A DNA stretch of 64,000 nt, taken from assembly GCA_017458065.1 (NCBI GenBank), contig JAFTGD010000076.1:16725-80724 (forward strand). Reading direction: 5' to 3'. This DNA is from Oscillospiraceae bacterium (GTDB lineage Bacteria > Bacillota > Clostridia > Oscillospirales > Oscillospiraceae). The translations under genes were made by a program, and so were the position numbers. Shown here in pieces: positions 52,075 to 61,252 of this stretch; position 1 is the stretch's first letter, and each line of letters begins with the position of its first letter. The notes beneath the pieces are model-generated. The model was not told the DNA's origin and did no database searches. It saw only the letters and a list, made by a program, of their open reading frames with translations.

Positions 52075-53167
52075 CAAAGCACACAATCCGCTTTTCCACG
52101 TCTCCAGACGCGCTGCGCTCCCCTGGTACCGCGCCTGGGGCATCCGGGCGGCAGCTCTGCTTATTGCGCTGCTCGCCTGCGCCCTGATCACGAACCTCAT
52201 CACCGGGCTCAATCCTCTGGCAGTTTACGCCACGATCTGGCAGGGCTCCTTCGGCAGCGCAAGGCGCGCCTGGGTCCTGTTCCAGAACATTGCCATGCTG
52301 CTGTGCGTGTCCCTTGCTATCACCCCCGCCTTCCGCATGCGCTGCTGGAATCTGGGCGGAGACGGCCAGATGCTGATCGGCTGCCTTGCAACCACCGCCT
52401 GCATGATCCTGCTCGGGGGCAAGCTGCCGAACTGGGTCGTCATCCTCTGCATGCTGGTCTCCAGCATCCTGGCAGGCGCCATCTGGGCCGCCATCCCGGC
52501 CATTTTCAAGGCCAAGTGGAACACCAACGAGACGCTTTTCACCCTGATGATGAACTATGTGGCCACACAGCTGGTCGCCTACTACATCATCATCTGGGAG
52601 GTCCCCAAAGGCGCCGGCAAAATCGGCATCATCAACCAGAGCACGCAGGCCGGCTGGCTTCCGCAGATCGGCAGCTACAAGTACCTGCTGAACATCATTG
52701 TCGTCGCGCTGGTCTGCGTTGCGATGTATGTCTACCTCAACTATTCCAAGCACGGCTATGAGATTGCCGTTGTCGGCGAAAGCGAGCGCACCGCCCGTTA
52801 CGTCGGCATCAAGGTGGAGCGCGTTATTGTCCGGACGATGCTGCTCTCCGGCGCGGTCTGCGGTCTTGCAGGCATGCTGCTGGTCGGCGGTACGGAGCAC
52901 ACCCTGACGACGACCATCACATCAGGCCGCGGCTTTACTGCCGTCATGGTCTCATGGCTGGCCAAGTTCAACCCCATCTGGATGGTGCTGACAAGCTTCC
53001 TGCTGGTCTTCCTGGAGAGGGGTGCAGGCCAGATTGCCACCAGCTTTGGGCTGAGCTCCTCTTATGCCGATATCCTGACCGGTCTGATCCTGTTCTTCAT
53101 CATCGGCAGCGAGTTCTTCATCAATTACCAGATCAACTTCCGCCACGCCGCGGGGAAGGAGGACTAA
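52067..53167 (+). CDS. nupB: Nucleoside ABC transporter permease (first)
   Basis: Integral membrane subunit of 366 residues with about ten predicted helices, of the BPD_transp_2 (branched-chain/ribose/nucleoside) type. Family segments seen are MRCWNLGGDGQMLIGCL, TLMMNYVATQLVAYY and YEIAVVGESERTARYVGIKVERV, the last close to the cytoplasmic coupling region. Its ATG lies inside the ATPase gene (8-nt overlap) after GGGAGG, and its stop is 3 nt before the next permease, so the operon is tightly coupled. Confidence 0.92.
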   Translation: MNNKAHNPLFHVSRRAALPWYRAWGIRAAALLIALLACALITNLITGLNPLAVYATIWQGSFGSARRAWVLFQNIAMLLCVSLAITPAFRMRCWNLGGDGQMLIGCLATTACMILLGGKLPNWVVILCMLVSSILAGAIWAAIPAIFKAKWNTNETLFTLMMNYVATQLVAYYIIIWEVPKGAGKIGIINQSTQAGWLPQIGSYKYLLNIIVVALVCVAMYVYLNYSKHGYEIAVVGESERTARYVGIKVERVIVRTMLLSGAVCGLAGMLLVGGTEHTLTTTITSGRGFTAVMVSWLAKFNPIWMVLTSFLLVFLERGAGQIATSFGLSSSYADILTGLILFFIIGSEFFINYQINFRHAAGKED

Positions 53168-53170
53168 ACC

Positions 53171-54163
53171 ATGTTTGATTTTGTTTCCTTCATTCCCAGG
53201 GCCATCATGCAGGGGATCCCGCTGCTTTGCGGCAGCACCGGTGAAACGCTGACCGAAAAATCCGGCAACCTGAACCTCGGTATTCCCGGCATCATGTATG
53301 TGGGCGCCATCAGCGGCGTCATGGGCGCGTTCTTCTATGAGCAGGCCGTCGGTCCTGCCAACATCAGTCCCTTCCTGGCCATCGCCATTCCTCTGCTCTG
53401 CTGCATGCTGGGCTCCTTCCTGATGGGCCTGCTCTACTGCTTCCTGACGGTCTCGCTCCGGGCAAACCAGAACGTCACCGGTCTTGCGCTGACCACCTTC
53501 GGCGTCGGCTTCGGCAACTTCTTCGGCGGTTCCCTCATCAAGCTCTCGGGCAGCGATGTCCCGGCCATCGTTCTCTCGGCTACCAGCAGCTACTTCCGCA
53601 GGACGCTGCCCTTCGCCTCCACCACCGGCTGGTTCGGAAAAATCTTTCTGAGCTATGGCTTCCTAGCGTATCTCGCCGTGATTCTCTCTCTGGTTGCAGC
53701 CTATATTCTCAAGCGCACCCGGGTCGGCCTGCATCTGCGGGCTGTCGGCGAGAGCCCCAACACCGCCGATGCCGCCGGCATCAATGTCGGCCGCTACAAA
53801 TACGTCGCCACCTGCACCGGCTCGATGATCGCGGGTCTCGGCGGCCTGTATTACATCATGGACTACACCTCCGGCATCTGGTCCAGCGACGCCTTCGGCG
53901 ACCGCGGCTGGCTTGCCATCGCGCTGGTCATCTTCACGGTCTGGCGGCCCAATGTGGGCGTGCTCGCCTCCTTCCTCTTCGGCGGCCTGTACATCCTGCA
54001 CATGTATATCCCCTCCGGCATGAACCTTGCCATCAAAGAGCTCTACAAGATGATCCCCTATGTGGTCACGATCGTGGTGCTGGTCATCTCCAGCCTGCGC
54101 AACAAGCGCGAGAACCAGCCGCCCGCCTCGCTCGGCCTCGCCTTCTTCCGCGAAGAGCGCTGA
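53171..54163 (+). CDS. nupC: Nucleoside ABC transporter permease (second)
   Basis: Partner permease of 330 residues, same superfamily. The N-terminal ETLTEKSGNLNLGIPGIMYVGA block is the hallmark of the YufQ/NupC-type subunit, and the coupling segment reads VGLHLRAVGESPNTADAAGINV. AAGGAGG lies 8 nt before the ATG, within the end of the first permease gene. It ends the operon, and a hairpin follows 52 nt later. Confidence 0.93.
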   Translation: MFDFVSFIPRAIMQGIPLLCGSTGETLTEKSGNLNLGIPGIMYVGAISGVMGAFFYEQAVGPANISPFLAIAIPLLCCMLGSFLMGLLYCFLTVSLRANQNVTGLALTTFGVGFGNFFGGSLIKLSGSDVPAIVLSATSSYFRRTLPFASTTGWFGKIFLSYGFLAYLAVILSLVAAYILKRTRVGLHLRAVGESPNTADAAGINVGRYKYVATCTGSMIAGLGGLYYIMDYTSGIWSSDAFGDRGWLAIALVIFTVWRPNVGVLASFLFGGLYILHMYIPSGMNLAIKELYKMIPYVVTIVVLVISSLRNKRENQPPASLGLAFFREER

Positions 54164-54214
54164 CGCGGCGCCCTGCGCGGGCATCCTGTAAGCAGACAAT
54201 CTGACTGTAACCTT

Positions 54215-54240
54215 GGGACAGAGGTTCTTCCCTCTGTCCC
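54215..54240 (+). terminator. Stem-loop after the nucleoside importer operon
   Basis: GGGACAGAG (54215-54223) pairs perfectly with CTCTGTCCC (54232-54240) around an 8-nt loop. The tail GCTTCATT is short of Ts. It lies 24 nt before the next start, so read-through into the lipoprotein gene is possible. Confidence 0.5.
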
Positions 54241-54263
54241 GCTTCATTAGGGAGCTGACTCTT

Positions 54264-54839
54264 ATGACCCGAAACCGAACCAAAACGCTGTCTGTCCTTC
54301 TCACGCTGCTGGCGCTATGCCTTCTCAGCGCCTGCGGGAAGCAGAAGGAGGCCCCCGATGCCCCGGAGGAGACTCCTTCCGGCCCCCAGATCATGGAGGT
54401 CAAGATCAGCGGCGCCAACTTCTATGACTACTTCGACTACAAGGACTATCCGAGCTACGCCACCGACGAGGACGGGAACATCACCTCCTGCAACCTCAGC
54501 TGCGGCTTCTCCCTGAAGGAGGGTCTGGTTGCCGCCAACGATCCGGAACACAAGGACACCCTGAAGGTGAGCTTCACGGCCGAGGCCGTGTCCCAGCACG
54601 GCGAGTTCAACATCGACTTCCAGAACCTCTCCGCCACCGGGACACCCCGCTACGAGGTGCTCTGGATCAACCCCGACGACACCGAATCCGCCATCGTCTC
54701 AGAGACCCTCAGCTTCTGGCCCCAGGGTAACCGGACCATGAGCTGGCAGTACGGTTTTCTCAGCAGCAGCTATGTCACGGTCTTTCAGAGCTTCACCGTC
54801 TCTTCTGTCAGCGGCAGCATTTTCCTGCGCATCGGCTGA
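54264..54839 (+). CDS. Small lipoprotein of unknown function
   Basis: A 191-residue lipoprotein with lipobox LLSAC (Cys near residue 23), then a charged Pro-rich tether (GKQKEAPDAPEETPSG) and a beta-rich domain that starts IMEVKISGANFYDYFDYKDYPSY. Aromatic residues are frequent. No family recognised. ATG 54264 follows AGGGAG by 8 nt; an earlier in-frame start would run through the hairpin. It lies between the nucleoside importer and the cell-wall operon with a terminator after it, and is probably independent of both. Confidence 0.7.
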   Translation: MTRNRTKTLSVLLTLLALCLLSACGKQKEAPDAPEETPSGPQIMEVKISGANFYDYFDYKDYPSYATDEDGNITSCNLSCGFSLKEGLVAANDPEHKDTLKVSFTAEAVSQHGEFNIDFQNLSATGTPRYEVLWINPDDTESAIVSETLSFWPQGNRTMSWQYGFLSSSYVTVFQSFTVSSVSGSIFLRIG

Positions 54840-54855
54840 CCGCCCTGCGCTTTTT

Positions 54856-54890
54856 CCGGCCGGTTTCAAAAAGACCGGCCGGTACTTTTT
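54856..54890 (+). terminator. Terminator after the small lipoprotein gene
   Basis: CCGGCCGGT (54856-54864) pairs perfectly with ACCGGCCGG (54874-54882), followed by TACTTTTT. Confidence 0.88.
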
Positions 54891-54922
54891 AGAAGCTTCA
54901 TAATTGTTAAGGGGCGCCGCGG

Positions 54923-54951
54923 TTGTAATGCGCCCCCGAATTTGGTATAAT
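54923..54951 (+). promoter_or_regulatory. Promoter of the FtsW-PBP-ABC-F-YdcF operon
   Basis: TTGTAA (54923-54928), a 17-bp spacer and TATAAT (54946-54951), about 58 bases before the GTG start. GGGGCG/CGCCCC (54911-54916 with 54931-54936) flank the -35 box as a small inverted repeat, a possible operator. Confidence 0.75.
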
Positions 54952-55008
54952 ATTTTGATTTTATCTGTGCGGACGCGCACAGAGCTTCCCGGGAAGGAGG
55001 TGCTTTTC

Positions 55009-56784
55009 GTGCAGGGAGATTTCTACAGCTACACCATCACCGCGAGCAAGGCCATTCTGGTCCTGCTGTCCGTCGCCATTCTGATCCGCTGTCTGCGCTC
55101 CATGCTGCGCGAGAAGTACGACCTTGAGACCTGGGCCTATATCCGCTATGGCAAAGAGCGTCTGCCCGTGCAGCACTGGGAGGTCATCATCGGCCGCGCG
55201 CCGGACTCCGACGTCTGCATCCCCGAGCGCGAGGTCGCCCGCACCCACGCGGTCCTGCGCCGCGACGATCTTGGCACCTGGCGCATCAACGACGTCTTCT
55301 CCCGCGGCGGCGTCTGGGTCAACAACATTTTTGTCGACGACGACGGGGCGGAGGTCAAGGACGGGGACACACTCAACCTCAACGGGATCTGCGTCCGCTT
55401 CACCGACCTCAGCATGGAGAAGCGCGAGCGGCTGGAATCCAAACGCAGCGGCGTCGGCCGGCGCTATTCCCCGGCCCTGACGCTCCTGATGCTGACGGTC
55501 TTCCAGCTCTTCCTGCTGCTGCAGCACTCCTTCTATGCCGATCCGGAGTACCTCCCGGATATCGCGCTGGCCTTCGGCAGCCTGATCGTGATGGAGTGGA
55601 GCTGCTTCAACGCCATGCGCATCATCAACCGCTCCGGCTTCGAGATCGAGACCCTCGCCTTCTATCTCTGCTCGCTGGGCATGTCGGTCGCGGCATCGTC
55701 CACGCCGGAGGATCTGTATAAGCAGATCCTGCTCACGCTTGCGGGGCTGGTTCTCTTCCTGCTCTGCGGCTGGTGGCAGCGCTCGCTCCACCGCACGGCC
55801 TCCGCCCGGATCCTCGTGGCGCTCAGCGCGCTGCTGCTGCTCGGCATCAACGTCGTGGCCAGCGACGTCGTCCTCGGCGCCAGGAACTGGCTGGAGTTCT
55901 GGGGCTTCTCCTTCCAGCCGTCGGAGCTGGTCAAGGTCGCCTATGTCTATGTCGGCGCCGCGACGCTCGACCGCCTCTTTCGCCGGAACAACCTGTATGT
56001 CTTCATCGCCTTCTCGGCCATCTGCGTGATGGCGCTGGCGCTGATCGGGGACTTCGGCACGGCGCTGGTCTTCTTCGTGTGCTTCCTGGTCATCTCCTTC
56101 ATGCGCTCCGGCTCCATCGCCACCATCATGCTCGCCGTCACAGGCGCCGGTCTCGCCGGCTTCCTCGCGGTCAGCGCCCGCCCGTATATCGCCCAGCGTT
56201 TTGCCTCCTGGGGCCACGTCTGGGAGGACATCTACGACAAGGGCTTCCAGCAGACCCGCGCCATGAGCGCCGCCGCGGCCGGCGGGCTCTTCGGCAAGGG
56301 CGCCGGCAACGGCTGGCTGAAGAACATCTTCGCCGCCAACACCGACCTGGTCTTCGGCGTGGTCTGCGAGGAACAGGGCCTGCTCATCGCCTGCCTGATG
56401 GTGGCCGCGGTGATCCTGCTGGCCTGCTTTGCCGTCCGCAGCGCCCGCACCGGGCGCAGCGCCTACTACGGTATCGCCGCCTGTGCCGCCATGAGCATTC
56501 TCCTCACCCAGGTCGCACTGAACGTCTTCGGTTCGATGGACATTCTCCCCTTCACCGGCGTCACCTTCCCCTTTGTGTCCCGAGGCGGCTCCTCGCTGCT
56601 CTCCTGCTGGATGATGATGGCCTTTCTGAAGAGCGCGGACAACCGGCGCGAAGCCAGCTTCGCCGTGCGCCCCGGCGAGAAGATCCGCTCGATCGGGGAC
56701 CGCGAGGCTATCCGTGAGGAGCGCGAAGAGCGCAAAGCCCAGAAGAAACAGGAAAAGAAACGGAGAAAGGGGGCCGCAAAGTGA
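55009..56784 (+). CDS. FHA domain fused to FtsW/RodA/SpoVE-type peptidoglycan glycosyltransferase
   Basis: SEDS polymerases extend glycan strands at the membrane. This 591-residue form has a first helix (residues about 12-29), then an FHA domain (about 48-125: VIIGRAPDSDVCIPEREVARTHA, NDVFSRGGVWVN), which binds phosphothreonine, then ten or so helices. SEDS motifs include FQPSELVKVAYV, LALIGDFGTALVF, GGLFGKGAGNGW and TFPFVSRGGSSLL. The tail is Lys/Arg/Glu-rich. GTG 55009 lies 8 nt after AAGGAGG. The transpeptidase gene overlaps its last 4 bases. The FHA domain implies control by a Ser/Thr kinase of the PknB type. Confidence 0.92.
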   Translation: MQGDFYSYTITASKAILVLLSVAILIRCLRSMLREKYDLETWAYIRYGKERLPVQHWEVIIGRAPDSDVCIPEREVARTHAVLRRDDLGTWRINDVFSRGGVWVNNIFVDDDGAEVKDGDTLNLNGICVRFTDLSMEKRERLESKRSGVGRRYSPALTLLMLTVFQLFLLLQHSFYADPEYLPDIALAFGSLIVMEWSCFNAMRIINRSGFEIETLAFYLCSLGMSVAASSTPEDLYKQILLTLAGLVLFLLCGWWQRSLHRTASARILVALSALLLLGINVVASDVVLGARNWLEFWGFSFQPSELVKVAYVYVGAATLDRLFRRNNLYVFIAFSAICVMALALIGDFGTALVFFVCFLVISFMRSGSIATIMLAVTGAGLAGFLAVSARPYIAQRFASWGHVWEDIYDKGFQQTRAMSAAAAGGLFGKGAGNGWLKNIFAANTDLVFGVVCEEQGLLIACLMVAAVILLACFAVRSARTGRSAYYGIAACAAMSILLTQVALNVFGSMDILPFTGVTFPFVSRGGSSLLSCWMMMAFLKSADNRREASFAVRPGEKIRSIGDREAIREEREERKAQKKQEKKRRKGAAK

Positions 56785-58091
56785 AAAAACTGAACCGGCG
56801 CGCCTTTTCCGTGCTGCTGATTGCCTTCTTCATCACGGTCGGGCTCTTCGTCTATGTCCAGCGTTTCCTGGAGGACGGCGAGAGCTGGGCCAGCTACTTC
56901 TCGCGCCTCAACTCCCTCTCCGAGGGGACGGTCACCGACCGCAACGGCGTCCTGCTGGCCTCCTTTACCGCCAACGACAACCATTATAACGAGGACCGTG
57001 CCACCCGCATCGCCAACTACCACGTGACCGGCGACTTCTGGAACCGCACCGGCACCGGGATCCTGACCAACTTCTCCCGGCAGCTGCACGGCTACAACCC
57101 TGTCACCGGCATGACCCAGACCAAGCGCATCTCGCTGAAGCTGAACGTCGATTCGGTTCTGGACAACAAGGCCTATGCCGCCCTCGCCGAGCGCAAGGGC
57201 GCCGTCGGCATCGTAAACTACAAGACCGGCGAGCTCATCTGTATGGTCTCGTCCCCCGCCATCGACCCGGTGGAGAGCGACCCCGTAGTCCCGGAGGGCG
57301 CTTATATCAACCGCCTGCTCTCCGCGTCCTTCACCCCCGGCTCGATCTTCAAGCTGGTGACGGCGGCCGCCGCCATCGAGTGCGTCCCCACCATCTGGCA
57401 GCGCAGCTTCTTCTGTGAGGGTGAGGCCGAGATCGCGGGCGTCCTCTTCCACTGCCCCTTTGAGCACTACACCAACGACTTCCGCGGTGCGCTGGCCAAC
57501 TCCTGCAACATTGCCTTTGCCCAGATTGCGATCTCCGTCGGTCAGACGGAGATGGTGAACCACGTCCGCAGCTATGGCTTCCTCGACTCGCACAGCCTCG
57601 ACGGCATCCCCACCGCGGCGGGCTCGTACCCGCTGGACTTCGTCGGCGATCCGGAGACCGCCTGGTCCGGCATCGGCCAGTCCACGGACCTGATCTGCCC
57701 CTATTCGATGCTGCGCTATGTCGCCGCCATCGCAAACGACGGCATTCTAGTCGAGCCCAAGCTCATCGACGACGGAAAGCCCTCGGAGCAGTCGCTCCTG
57801 GTCAATCCCGAGACGGCCAAAACCATGCAGGAGCTCATGCGCAACAACGTCATTCAGACCTACGGCGACAACCGCTTTCCCGGTCTGGAGGTCTGCGGCA
57901 AGACCGGCACCGCCGAGGTCGGCGACGGCACCGACCACGCGTGGTTTACCGGCTTCCTGAAAGACCCGGACCATCCCTATGCCTTCATCGTCTTTGTGGA
58001 GTCGGGCGGCGGCGGTCTCTCGGTCGCCACCCCGATCGCCAACACGGTGCTGCAGGCCGCCATGCGCCGCGGCACCGATATGGAGTACTGA
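56781..58091 (+). CDS. Penicillin-binding protein, transpeptidase (class B, PbpA-like)
   Basis: Cross-links peptidoglycan with the partner SEDS protein. The 436-residue protein has one N-terminal helix (residues about 8-26), a short non-catalytic region, and a transpeptidase domain with all three motifs: SIFK at 188-191, SCN at 241-243 and KTG at 374-376. At this length it lacks the large pedestal of FtsI/PBP2 and resembles the PbpA proteins paired with FtsW/RodA in spore-formers and Actinobacteria. The GTG start overlaps the FtsW stop (GTGA), and the ABC-F gene follows after 2 nt. Confidence 0.92.
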   Translation: MKKLNRRAFSVLLIAFFITVGLFVYVQRFLEDGESWASYFSRLNSLSEGTVTDRNGVLLASFTANDNHYNEDRATRIANYHVTGDFWNRTGTGILTNFSRQLHGYNPVTGMTQTKRISLKLNVDSVLDNKAYAALAERKGAVGIVNYKTGELICMVSSPAIDPVESDPVVPEGAYINRLLSASFTPGSIFKLVTAAAAIECVPTIWQRSFFCEGEAEIAGVLFHCPFEHYTNDFRGALANSCNIAFAQIAISVGQTEMVNHVRSYGFLDSHSLDGIPTAAGSYPLDFVGDPETAWSGIGQSTDLICPYSMLRYVAAIANDGILVEPKLIDDGKPSEQSLLVNPETAKTMQELMRNNVIQTYGDNRFPGLEVCGKTGTAEVGDGTDHAWFTGFLKDPDHPYAFIVFVESGGGGLSVATPIANTVLQAAMRRGTDMEY

Positions 58092-58093
58092 GC

Positions 58094-60010
58094 ATGATCG
58101 ACATTACCGTAAGCTCCCTTGTAAAATCCTTTGAGATAGGAAACAACATCCTCGACGGGCTCAGCTTCCAGGTGGAGGCGGGAGAGCGCGTCGGCATCCT
58201 CGGCCCCAACGGCTGCGGCAAGACCACCCTCTTCCGTATTCTGACCGGCGCGCTGGACTATGACGAGGGCCAGGTCAGCATCGCCCCGTCCAAGCGCATC
58301 GGCCTCATCTCCCAGTTCCCCGTCTATCCGGAGGGCTGGACCGCCGAGGATGTGCTGCAGAACGCCTTCCGCCACGTCGACGCCATTCGCAGGAAGATGG
58401 AGCGCCTCACCGAGCGCATGGAGCACGACAGCTCCCCCGCCCTGCTCGCGGAGTACGACCGGCTGGCGGCAGACTTTGAGCGTCTCGGCGGCTATGAGAC
58501 CGACGTTGCCGTGAACCGTGTCGCAAACGGCCTTCAGATCGGCCCGGACATGCGTGCTCAGAGCTTCGAGAGTCTCTCCGGCGGGGAAAAGACCCGCCTG
58601 AACCTTGCCCGCCTCATTCTCGAGGACACCGAGATCCTCCTTCTGGACGAGCCCACCAACCACCTGGACCTGCACGCCGTGGAATGGCTGGAGAACTATC
58701 TCCTGCACTTTAAGGGGACCGTCCTCGCCATCAGCCACGACCGCTACTTCCTCGACGTGGTAGCGCAGCGCTGCATCGAGCTCAATGACGGCAAGGCCGA
58801 GTTCTACAGCGGCAACTACAGCTTCTTCCTGGAGGAGCGGCAGCGCCGCTTCGAGGAAAAGCGCAAACAGTATGAGAAGGACCAGGCCAAGATCGAGCAG
58901 CTTACCCGCGCGGCGGAGCAGATGCACCTCTGGGCCTTCATGGGCAACGACAAGCTGCATAAGCGGGCCTTCTCCATGGAAAAGCGCATTGAAAAACTCT
59001 CCCGCAGCGAGAAGCCCCACGAGCAGAAAAAGCTCTCCGTCAAGTTCAAAGAGCGGGCCTTCTCCGGGGATGAGGTGCTCGCCGCCGACAGCCTGAAGAA
59101 GGGCTACGGCGGCCGTGTGCTCTTCTCCGATCTCTCGTTTCTTGTGGAGGGGCAGGAGCGTATCGCCGTCATCGGCGACAACGGCAGCGGCAAGTCCACC
59201 CTTGTGAAGCTCATCACCGGTGAAGAGACCCCCGACGCGGGATGGATCTCGCTCGGCCCCTCGGTGCGCAGCGCCTGTCTGCCGCAGCTGGTGCGCTTTC
59301 AGGATGACAGCCGCAGCATGGTCGACACCATGCTCTGGGAGTGCCGCTGCAGTCCCCAGGAGGCCCGCGACCGGCTCGCCGCCTTCGGCTTTCGCGGAGA
59401 GGACGTCTTCAAGCCCGTGGCCACGCTCTCCGGCGGCGAACGCAGCCGCCTGAAGCTATGCATGCTCATGGGCAGCGACATCAACCTCCTGATTCTGGAC
59501 GAGCCCACCAACCACCTGGACATCGTCAGCCGCGAGTGGATGGAGGACGCGCTCTCCGACTACGGCGAGACGCTGCTCTTCGTCTCCCACGACCGTTATT
59601 TTATTGAGAAGTTCGCCACCCGCATCTGGGCCTTCGATAACGGGACCCTGACCGACTACCGCGGCGGTTACCGGGACTATGCCGCCTGGAAAGAGCGGCA
59701 GCTCGTCTACGCCGCGGCGGAGAAAAAGAACGCCCCCAGAGCCGCCGGGAAAAAGGCCACCGAGCCGGCCGCTCAGACGACGGCGCAGGACACCCCCGCC
59801 AAGGCCCGCGGCGGGAACCAGGCCCGGCAGATGCAGCGGGTCGAGAAGGAGATCGCCCGGCTGGAGGCGCAGCTTGCGGCGCTCGAGGAGGAGTGCGGCG
59901 TCTACGCCACCGATTACCAGAAGCTCATGGAGCTGGAGGAGCAGAAGGAAGCTCTGAACACCGCTCTCATGGAGCAGTACGAACGCTGGGAGGCATTAAG
60001 CGATGGATAA
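58094..60010 (+). CDS. ABC-F family ATPase
   Basis: Cytoplasmic soluble ATPase of 638 residues with two ABC domains and no membrane part; most of the family act on the ribosome. Domain 1 has GPNGCGKTT near residue 39, SLSGGEKTR and LLLDEPTNHLDLHA. Domain 2 has GDNGSGKST, TLSGGERSR and LILDEPTNHLDIVS. A charged inter-domain linker (EEKRKQYEKDQAKIEQLTRAAE) and a C-terminal coiled coil (RQMQRVEKEIARLEAQLAALEEE) are typical. ATG 58094 is 2 nt after the PBP stop, and the YdcF gene overlaps its end by 8 nt. Resistance or translation roles cannot be told apart here. Confidence 0.93.
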   Translation: MIDITVSSLVKSFEIGNNILDGLSFQVEAGERVGILGPNGCGKTTLFRILTGALDYDEGQVSIAPSKRIGLISQFPVYPEGWTAEDVLQNAFRHVDAIRRKMERLTERMEHDSSPALLAEYDRLAADFERLGGYETDVAVNRVANGLQIGPDMRAQSFESLSGGEKTRLNLARLILEDTEILLLDEPTNHLDLHAVEWLENYLLHFKGTVLAISHDRYFLDVVAQRCIELNDGKAEFYSGNYSFFLEERQRRFEEKRKQYEKDQAKIEQLTRAAEQMHLWAFMGNDKLHKRAFSMEKRIEKLSRSEKPHEQKKLSVKFKERAFSGDEVLAADSLKKGYGGRVLFSDLSFLVEGQERIAVIGDNGSGKSTLVKLITGEETPDAGWISLGPSVRSACLPQLVRFQDDSRSMVDTMLWECRCSPQEARDRLAAFGFRGEDVFKPVATLSGGERSRLKLCMLMGSDINLLILDEPTNHLDIVSREWMEDALSDYGETLLFVSHDRYFIEKFATRIWAFDNGTLTDYRGGYRDYAAWKERQLVYAAAEKKNAPRAAGKKATEPAAQTTAQDTPAKARGGNQARQMQRVEKEIARLEAQLAALEEECGVYATDYQKLMELEEQKEALNTALMEQYERWEALSDG

Positions 60011-60749
60011 TCAAGTGAAAAAGAAAAAAAGCCCGCTCTGGGCTTTCCTCTCCCCTGTTCTGATCGCGCTGGGGCTGTTCTTTCGCTTCGCGCTGCGGGG
60101 CTATGTCTATTGGGGATATCTCTGCTTCTTCCTCGTGGCGCTGCTCCTGGCGCAGCGCTTTCTGCCGGTTTTGCTCTGGCGCGTCGTCCTCGTGCTGACC
60201 TGTCTGGGACTGGTGTATTTCTGTATTGTGGAAGTGCCGATCGTCAAAAACGCCCGAACCGATCCGGACCCGGAGCGCCCCTATCTGGTCGTGCTTGGCG
60301 CCGCTGTCTACGGCGAACGCCCCTCCCTCACGCTGGTGCGCCGGCTGGAGGGCGCGCTGGATTATCTGGACCGCTATCCCGACAGCGTCGCCATCGTCTC
60401 CGGCGGCATGGGCAAGGGGGAAGCAATCACCGAGGCCAAGGCCATGCACGACTGGCTTCTGCAACACGGTATCCCGGAGGAGCGCATTATCCAAGAGCCC
60501 CGCGCCACCTCGACCCAGGAAAACCTGAAATACTCCTTTGCGCTCATCCGTGAGCGCGGCGACGAGCCGGATGGAAATGTCGCCGTCATCTCCAGCGCCT
60601 ACCACCTCTTCCGCGCCAAGTCCATGGCCCGTCTGCAGGGGGTGGAGGCTGCCGGGGTAGCCGCGCCCTGGGGCTACAAAATGGTCATGCTGAACTACTT
60701 CATCCGCGAAGCCTTCGGCGTCACCCACCTCTGGGTCTTCGGCTGGTAA
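60003..60749 (+). CDS. YdcF family (DUF218) membrane protein
   Basis: A 248-residue protein with a Lys-rich start, three or so helices in the first 80 residues and a DUF218 domain. The domain shows LVVLGAAVYGERPS, VSGGMGKGEAITEAKAM, the Glu-Ala-Thr-Ser-T-type EPRATSTQENLKYS, and VISSAYHLFRAKSMA. Relatives include SanA/ElyC, linked to envelope integrity and lipid-carrier metabolism. It is the last gene of the wall operon and is translationally coupled to the ABC-F gene, which fits an envelope role. Confidence 0.9.
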   Translation: MDNQVKKKKSPLWAFLSPVLIALGLFFRFALRGYVYWGYLCFFLVALLLAQRFLPVLLWRVVLVLTCLGLVYFCIVEVPIVKNARTDPDPERPYLVVLGAAVYGERPSLTLVRRLEGALDYLDRYPDSVAIVSGGMGKGEAITEAKAMHDWLLQHGIPEERIIQEPRATSTQENLKYSFALIRERGDEPDGNVAVISSAYHLFRAKSMARLQGVEAAGVAAPWGYKMVMLNYFIREAFGVTHLWVFGW

Positions 60750-60771
60750 GAATTCGTATCCAGCAAAACCC

Positions 60772-60972
60772 TCATAAACCCAGCCGTTCCCTTCTGACTG
60801 CATCCAGGTCAAGAGGCCTGCCTGCAATTCCTTTCAGGCTCTTGAACGCAATTTCATCCGCTTCTTCTTCAGAAATCGGGGTTATTGTCACCTTAAAGAT
60901 ATTCCCCTGAAGACTGTCGGTATCAAAAAGGCCCTTTAGTTTATCTTTTTTCACAGCGGTTGTATTTGTCAT
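60772..60972 (-). CDS. Small antitoxin-like protein
   Basis: A 66-residue soluble protein. ATG 60972 has GAGGAGG 8 nt upstream. The ending SLKGIAGRPLDLDAVRRERLGL resembles the tails of short type II antitoxins in gut clostridia (a LDxxRxERL pattern), but no toxin gene is adjacent, so it may be an orphan. A promoter lies at 61060-61088. It is convergent with the YdcF gene, with 22 nt between their stops. Confidence 0.55.
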   Translation of the reverse strand: MTNTTAVKKDKLKGLFDTDSLQGNIFKVTITPISEEEADEIAFKSLKGIAGRPLDLDAVRRERLGL

Positions 60973-61059
60973 GACCGTCGCCTCCTCTGCAGAAATTACA
61001 CTACATCCTTTGGATCGACAAAACCTCGAGCTCACCTTATACGCAAAAGTTCTGTTGAA

Positions 61060-61088
61060 AGTATAACAAAAATCCTGTATGTGTTCAA
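61060..61088 (-). promoter_or_regulatory. Promoter of the antitoxin-like gene
   Basis: On the minus strand TTGAAC (61083-61088), a 17-bp spacer and TATACT (61060-61065). The -35 box overlaps the stop codon of the truncated recombinase. Confidence 0.65.
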
Positions 61089-61234
61089 CAGGTTTTGTGA
61101 AAACTCTCTGTGAACATCAAATTGATGAAGCCATAGATATTCTTCTTTGGAATGTTGTACGGTTCCAGAGCCGCAAGCTGCCTGTCGATGTTTTGCTCTT
61201 TGGTTGAAACCCGTACATAAGCATATTCTGCCAT
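61085..61234 (-). pseudogene. Truncated serine recombinase (resolvase N-terminus)
   Basis: The minus strand encodes MAEYAYVRVSTKEQNIDRQL and then AALEPYNIPKKNIY before leaving the family alignment (GFINLMFTESFHKTC, stop). The first 34 residues match the N-terminus of resolvase/invertase recombinases, with the catalytic Ser in RVSTKEQN (residue 10). The remaining 150 residues, including the DNA-binding helix-turn-helix, are missing. TAGGAGGT lies 7 nt before the ATG, so a 49-residue product could still be made. It marks an old mobile-element end. Confidence 0.8.
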
Positions 61235-61252
61235 TGTCTTACCTCCTACTGT

